Source of the DNA: Neospora caninum Liverpool
Taxonomy: Eukaryota; Apicomplexa; Conoidasida; Eucoccidiorida; Sarcocystidae
Assembly: GCF_000208865.1 (NCBI RefSeq)
Contig: NC_018385.1
Coordinates: 1,966,724 to 2,030,723 of the forward strand
Direction: 5' to 3'
DNA: 64,000 bases
Numbering within the stretch: position 1 is the first letter of the stretch; each line of letters starts with the position of its first letter. The notes below the pieces were generated by a model. It saw only the letters and a list, made by a program, of their open reading frames with translations. It was not told the DNA's origin and searched no databases. Of this stretch, positions 58,901 to 64,000 are shown in pieces. The position numbers and the translations under genes are program-made.

Positions 58901-61900
58901 TGCTGCCCGGAGCCTCGAGGCTGCTGTGCAGCAGCACACTGGTGTACGCACACCACTCGAGAATTTCCATGTGGAGGCCCGCGCCGGCGCCCCGCCACGC
59001 GCAGAGCTCGTCGAGCGTCCAACACGAGCACGGCGACAGCTGGTTGACGAGCTCAGGCGGGAGGGTGTTTGCGTGTGGACTTTCGCTGTCTCGGGCCCTC
59101 AGCCGCGCAACGCGCACGCCCCCACAGTCTGGACAGAGAGGCAGGCGCGCGGGAAGAGGCCCGCGAGCCGCCCAGGCGTCCTCGCCTTCGCTGCCGCAGT
59201 TCTCCTCGCCTTCGCTGCCGCAGTTCTCCTCGCCTTCGCTGCCGCAGTTCTCCTCGCCGTGCGGTAGGCGTGCGCTTGGCCGCTCGGAAGCGTCTCCGAG
59301 GCCTGGACGACCGCCCCGAGCGGTAACCGGCTGGGGAGCAGCCAGCGAAGTTAGGTCTCGGCGATCCAAGGTGGACGAAGCTCCTGAGGAGACGACGTCC
59401 TCCGACGCCTCGCCTCGATCCTGTCTCCGCGCGGCTGCGGCCGCGTCGCGGGCGCCCTCCAACCGTCCGCTTGCGTGGCCGAGACGCGCCGCAGCAAAGA
59501 GCGGGAGAAAAGTCGAGTCTTCAAAAAGCGCACGCATGGCCTGTCCTCGCGCTCGGCGACCGCATGCGCCTCTGCGCCCGCGGCCCGCTTCCTCGCTCGC
59601 CCTGTGCGCGGAGCTGTCTCCTCCCAGCGGCGGCGCGCCAGGGAAGAGCCGAGCCATGCTCTCAAAGGAGCGGCGGCTGTGGTCGCACACTTTGGTGTGC
59701 AAGTTGAAGTACGCATGCGTCACAGGAGAAGCCGCAGGGTGGGGAGGCAGGCTCCAGTTCGAGGGACAGGGGTAGAACGGCAGGTAGTGGAGCTCGCGAA
59801 GTTCCCGCCAAGGCGGCGACCCCACAGTGTGCGCCAGACGACCGGGAAGGCGCCGATTCGCAGACGCGAACGCGCTGATGGCCGAGTCGAGGAAGGCCTC
59901 AGCGGAGTCACGGCGCGAAACCCACCTGAAAAAACGCTCACACCCACGCCACAGGCGAGTTAGACAAGACCTAGACGTGGACTACGGTCCGTTCTCGCCA
60001 AGCGTCAGAATCCCCCGTCTCCTTTCCTCCCTTTCGTGGCCCTCCACTTCACATGCAAAAATGCCTACACATATACTTTTTAGAGTCACGATAGATTCAT
60101 GCATGCAATAGAAGGATCCGGAGTCGAATCGTCGCGACTCGCGAGAGGGGGAAGTTCCTTTCCAAGGCCAAGGCAGTGATAACAGGAATCCATATATTAC
60201 GCCTAGAACATAGCCGATGTGGAGTAGCCTTCACGTAGCAAGACACCATCAGATACACTCTGTCTGAAGGGCCATCTGCCTCTCGCTACGTCAAGTTTTG
60301 TGTGCTGGAATCAGGAGACACCGGAGGGCGCCGCAGCGGGCACAGAAGCATGCATGCACTCGAGAGAGGATCCTGCCGGGGTGTGCCTGTCGGTGCCAGG
60401 ACTGCCTCTCCCCCAACCTTGCAGGCGACAAGCCCAGCCATAAACGGCCCACCAGAAGTGGGATGCTTGCGTTGACACAAACATGCAGCTCACATATATC
60501 GATATGCATATAGATGTGCATCGATATACACCACGATGCAAGCACGTCAATGTTTTGTCTGTTGCGCCGTCCTTCCTCCCGCTGAATATGCGTGGCGAGG
60601 ACAGCATCAGTCGACCTTCGCTACGCTGCCCGCCAATAGGGGGCGCGCGTCGACCACGGTTCCTTCGCCAGCTCCTCTTTCCGCATGCACTTACGAGATG
60701 TGGCCGAGCCGTTCGATGCTTCGCCAAGCTGCAATGAAGACGTCTGGATGTATGGGGCCGCCGTTTCGCCTTCTGCAGAGCAGGGTATCGACTTGGGCGT
60801 GTGTGGGGACACCTGCGGCGCTGGAGCACGGGCCGTGCGTCTTCCGCTTTGGCTTTGAAAACGCATGCACGCGGAAAAAGCGATTTCGGAACTGGCATGC
60901 GTCGCACAGCGCGCCCCAGCGGAACACCTCGCTGTCGGCTCTGCCGCCGGAGTCGTCGGACTCGAGGCCGTCGTCTGCGGTGAAGCCTGCGTCTCCAAAA
61001 AGAGCGAGAGACGCGGGGGACGCCTCTCTTTCCCTCTCTCGGATTCGCCTTCTTGCACGCCTTCCCGTCAACCCGCGGCGCGTAGGCGCGCGTCGGGGTG
61101 TTTCCCACTCGTAGTCTGGAAGAGGGCGCGTGGCCCCGACTGGATAGAAACGGGTCTTCGCCTTGGCTTCTTCCACCTCGGAATCCGCCAGCGTGTCTGC
61201 AGGAAAGTAGTCGCCGTCCTGCGCGAGAGAGGAATCCTCTGACGTGGCGCTCGGTGCGTCCTCACATTCTTCCGCGAACGCCGGTCTCTCACAGGCGTCG
61301 TTGCGGCTCCTCGACGACGCCTCAGAAGGCCCCGAGGCCGCGGGCGCCATCTCCGCGTCGTTGTCCACATCCCCGGTTTCCGTTCTTTGCTGTCTCTCGT
61401 CTGTGTCCTCGTGGTTGCCCGCCCTTCGCGGAGACGACGCGGGCCTCGCAGTGCGACTTGTCGGGAACGCGTTGGAGTCGCTCGAAGCCGCGAGGCGATC
61501 CGGCGATCCGCAAACCCTCGGGAAGCTCCCGCCCGTCCCTTCGTGGTTCGTTGCCTTCTGTCTCTCTCGACGTTTCCGCCCGCGCCGACTCGCCTCGAAC
61601 CCCACACCGACGCCGATGCTCGGGCGCCACACCCCGTACCACGCAAAGCGTCCTCCTGGAGGATCCGAAGAAGAAAACAGGGAAGAAGAGGGAGATGAGG
61701 AGCGCACGGGTGGCGTGGCCGCAGCCTGACTTACAGGAGCTGTGCCGGGTTTGATTCTTTCCAAGACGGAGAGGGAGGCAGCCTCAGGAACTGAGTGTCC
61801 ATTCTCTAACTGACGCGGGCGCTCCGAGGGGCCCTTGCTCCCGGAACGAGACGACAACGGGGTGCGACGACACCAACAGCCCCACAGGCTGATTCCGCTG

Positions 61901-64000
61901 CCACTACAGCACCCCGAGCACTGTCGATTCTGGCATGCCTCGCTTTCCCGCTCTTCTGCGTGTTCTTCCACTTTCTCTTCGTCCTCCTCCTCTTTGAGAC
62001 AACTCGAGTTCCTTTGCTTTCTCCGGGGTTTGACGGCTCCAGAAAGGTCAGCCGCCATTTCGTCGCCTCCAGGGCGGCTGCGCTTCTTCGATTCGCCGTC
62101 CTTGCGCAAATCACTCTCGTCTTCTTGGCAGGCGTCCTGGAGGCGCATCCTCACCGCGCAGCCTCTGTCTGATTCTTCTCGCGGCCAGTCCTTGATCGAG
62201 CCGTCAACTGTGAGAGATGTGCGTGGCACGTAGACCAGGTAGCAGTTGCCTATCCGCCGGCATGTTGGACAGGCAAACGTGGAGAAACGTTGCTTGTCCA
62301 GTCTCCTCCTCTCGCCGTCCTCCGTTCTTCGCGTTGCCGCCAAAGCCGCTCGGCGCTCGCGTCCTGCGCCCTGTTCGTGTCTCCGCCCGCCTTCGCGGCC
62401 GCCCGCGGCCTCTGCGGCCCCGGCCGCGACCCCGTCGTCTCCGTTGCGGGCCCCGGCGCGACCGGAGGCACCTGTCTCCTGGAGGGCGCGGAGACACGCC
62501 ACGTGGGCGACGTGCCCGCAGGAGCTGAAGGCGGGATGCGAGGCCGGGAGGCTTCCTCGGCCCGTCCGGGCCAAACGCCGGAGCATGTTTGTCTGGGAAA
62601 GGTGACCGAGAAGCGCAAGGGGCCGCACCACGGAGTGTCCCTCTAGACACACCCCACACCGCATTTCTTCCTCCTCCTTCGTCAGCAACTGTCTCCTCTG
62701 CAGAGACACCTTGTGGGGGAGCGGCTTCGGAGAACGCTGCACAGAGACAGGGGACACTTCCAAAGGGACAGGCGCGCTGGGGCCTATGGGCGCGCGACCC
62801 GGAGACAGAGAAGGAGACACAGGAAGGCTAGTGTCTCCTCTTGAGCGTATCTCTTCCCGGCTCCCGCCCTCTCGCGGAGAAGACACCGCCTCGGTTTCGA
62901 TTTGTGCGGGGCGCGAATCTTGGCTAGCGCCGGTGGCGAAGCCTGTCTCGCTCGGCGGGGGCACCAGGACTGGTGCCCGCATTCGCGAGTCTCTTTCTGC
63001 GCCTGGCGCTCCGGTTTCGCGCGTTTCTAGAGGCTCCACATGCGAGGGCGCGGCCGAGCCCCCGCCGCTGGTTTCCTCCGCGTCACTGCTGTCCGAAAGC
63101 ATGTCTGCATCTTCGAGGAAGGAGTGGAAGTCCCTCTGTCTCTGCTGCATCGCCAGCAACATTTGTCTCTGTTTCCGGGCTCCTTCACTCAGCCCGGCGT
63201 CTTCCTTCTGGTCCTGCGCGCCTGCTGCTGTCTCCTCTGGCGCCCCCTCCCCCACACGGGCGTCGCCCTCCTGGTCTCCTCTCGCCCCATAGCCAACAGC
63301 CTGACGGTTGTCACACGTCTCCGTGGTCGTGGTCGCGCCTGCATGCCCCGCGCGCTCTCGCTCTCCGCTGGTGTCCCCACCGCGCATCGCAGGGCCATGT
63401 TTGCCAAGGCTCTCTCCTGCCTCCGGCCTCTCGGCGGGCATGCGGGAGAGAAGCGTGCGGCAGTAGCGCCTGACCTCCGCGAACGTCGACTCCGCCTCCT
63501 GGAGTCTCTCGATCTCCGACCGGAGACGCCCCACAAACGAAGGCGGAATCACCCCACTCTCTGAACTGCGGCTCTCGACCGTCTCTGTTTCGGTGCCCAG
63601 TGGGGCGCGTGAACCCCGGAAATCGCGACTGGCCGCGCCGCCCTTCTCGCCTGGCTGCTTTCCGCCAAATCCGGTGCTGCGCTTCCGTGCTTGAGCTAAG
63701 GCATCCAGCAGCTTCAAAGCGCTGCACACCGGGTCATGCAAAAACGCCCCACACGAAGAAGGCGCAGACGCAGATGACGCAGAAGACGAAGCGAGAGAAG
63801 AAGAGACAGAAGAAGAGACAGAAGAAGAGAGAGAAGAAGAGAGAGAAGGAGAGAGAGAAGAAGAGACAGAAGAAGAGAGAGAACTAGATGGAGAGGCTGC
63901 AGTGCCCGAGGCGGGCGGGGTGGATGTCGGAGAGGCGGGATGGGAATTGGAGGGACGGACGGCGACGAAATCGGGGCCTCGATTCTTTGCCTGGAGAAGC
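52955..64000 (-). CDS. UBR1/PRT6-type N-recognin E3 ubiquitin ligase (N-terminus beyond right edge)
   Basis: Six exons in the window: >64000-60696, 59925-58824, 58496-57172, 56895-54162, 53881-53741, 53185-52955. Junctions are GT-AG with phases 2, 0, 2, 0, 0, and give 2,945 residues plus stop. The protein is a RING-type E3 of the N-degron pathway. The UBR box that binds N-terminal Arg/Lys should lie upstream of the window. Visible parts in order: a Ser-rich tract; a helical stretch before the RING (RLRSEIERLQEAES); a UBR-type RING (62668-62225) with MRCGVCLEGHSVVRPL, SSCGHVAHVACLRAL and FACPTCRRIGNC; long acidic and basic linkers; a GEENCGSE octapeptide repeat; the block FAWLASITHFGYWSAANRFP; and the C-terminal zinc-bearing cap spliced as KALCLV + CGAVVCVGSSCC, GECMLHAHTCGGGSGLFLLV, and VYVDDGGESDARFRRG near the stop. 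This matches the last part of human UBR1 closely. The protein is much longer than UBR1 (1,749 residues) owing to low-complexity insertions. Confidence 0.93.
53592..53616. repeat. (TA)n microsatellite in the last UBR intron
   Basis: About 12 AT/TA units in the 53186-53740 intron. Confidence 0.88.
53741..54215 (-). other. C-terminal zinc-binding cap of the UBR ligase (split by an intron)
   Basis: The exon ending at 54162 finishes KCPHCGDCPEHKALCLV; the next exon (53881-53741) continues CGAVVCVGSSCC, then GECMLHAHTCGGGSGLFLLV. UBR1 has the same order: ALCLVCG..VC..CC....C..H...CG.GTG.FLL. Cys and His spacing is intact, so the autoinhibitory C-terminal domain is likely functional. The join is the best check on the 53882-54161 intron. 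Confidence 0.9.
59198..59269 (-). repeat. 24-bp coding repeat (three copies) in the UBR ligase
   Basis: Three perfect or near-perfect 24-bp copies encode GEENCGSE repeated three times, immediately after LPH. The unit keeps the frame. Confidence 0.9.
60483..60540. repeat. Imperfect AT-rich palindrome in a UBR intron
   Basis: TATATCGATATGCATAT is followed by a partial inverted copy ending GTGCATCGATATA, within the 59926-60695 intron. Similar short AT-rich motifs occur in other introns here (19770-19795, 53556-53620). Confidence 0.5.
62225..62668 (-). other. UBR-type RING domain
   Basis: Order of putative zinc ligands: C..C in MRCGVCLEG; then after a variable loop CGHVAHVAC; then after a second, Arg/Ala/Gly-rich insertion of about 60 residues, CPTC. 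The RING-H2 pattern CGH..H..C matches UBR1-family RINGs, where a long loop between the second and third zinc pairs is also typical. The insertion before CPTC is unusually long. Confidence 0.88.
63766..63885 (-). repeat. Ser-rich tract from an (AGA/AGAG)n repeat
   Basis: The plus strand is almost pure GAAGAGA/GAAGAGACA repeats. The coding strand reads Ser with scattered Val, Leu and Pro for about 40 residues, in frame with the UBR ligase at the right edge. Confidence 0.8.

Overview
The window reads as nuclear DNA of a coccidian apicomplexan, most likely Toxoplasma gondii or a close relative (Hammondia, Neospora). The evidence is GC-rich exons with long Ser/Ala/Glu-rich insertions, GT-AG introns of about 140-850 nt, AT microsatellites inside introns, an apicoplast-like AT-rich patch, and eukaryotic gene content. 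The species is inferred from style and gene content; no database search was possible.

Four genes can be assembled with confidence, all on the minus strand. Every exon junction proposed for them has GT and AG ends and keeps the reading phase. From right to left: (1) 64000-52955, the C-terminal 2,945 residues of a UBR1/PRT6-type N-recognin E3 ubiquitin ligase, whose N-terminus lies beyond the right edge; (2) 49421-48336, a 3-exon gene for a 215-residue secreted helical protein that I do not recognise; (3) 44131-35956, a 10-exon gene for PWP2/UTP1, a small-subunit processome WD-repeat protein of 1,232 residues; (4) 33820-32030, a single-exon COQ5 ubiquinone-biosynthesis methyltransferase; (5) 27315-1, eleven exons of a giant HUWE1/UPL1/Tom1-family HECT E3 ligase (at least 7,883 residues in the window), with the catalytic end of the HECT domain beyond the left edge. 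That makes five genes in all: three complete and two cut by the window edges.

The rest is intergenic. 27316-32029 and 33821-35955 hold flanks, simple repeats and weak ORFs. 44132-48335 holds a frame-broken ORF relic, a 21% GC island and a cluster of hairpins 3' of the secreted-protein gene. 49422-52954 holds an 18-bp palindrome and a 201-bp satellite built from four related monomers of about 50 bp.

Two very large ubiquitin ligases of different classes (RING N-recognin and HECT quality-control ligase) share the locus with a ribosome-biogenesis factor. In yeast the HUWE1 homologue Tom1 removes unassembled ribosomal proteins, so a link is conceivable, but nothing in the sequence shows co-regulation. 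The least explained parts are the higher-order satellite, the hairpin cluster, the AT-rich insert and the secreted protein.
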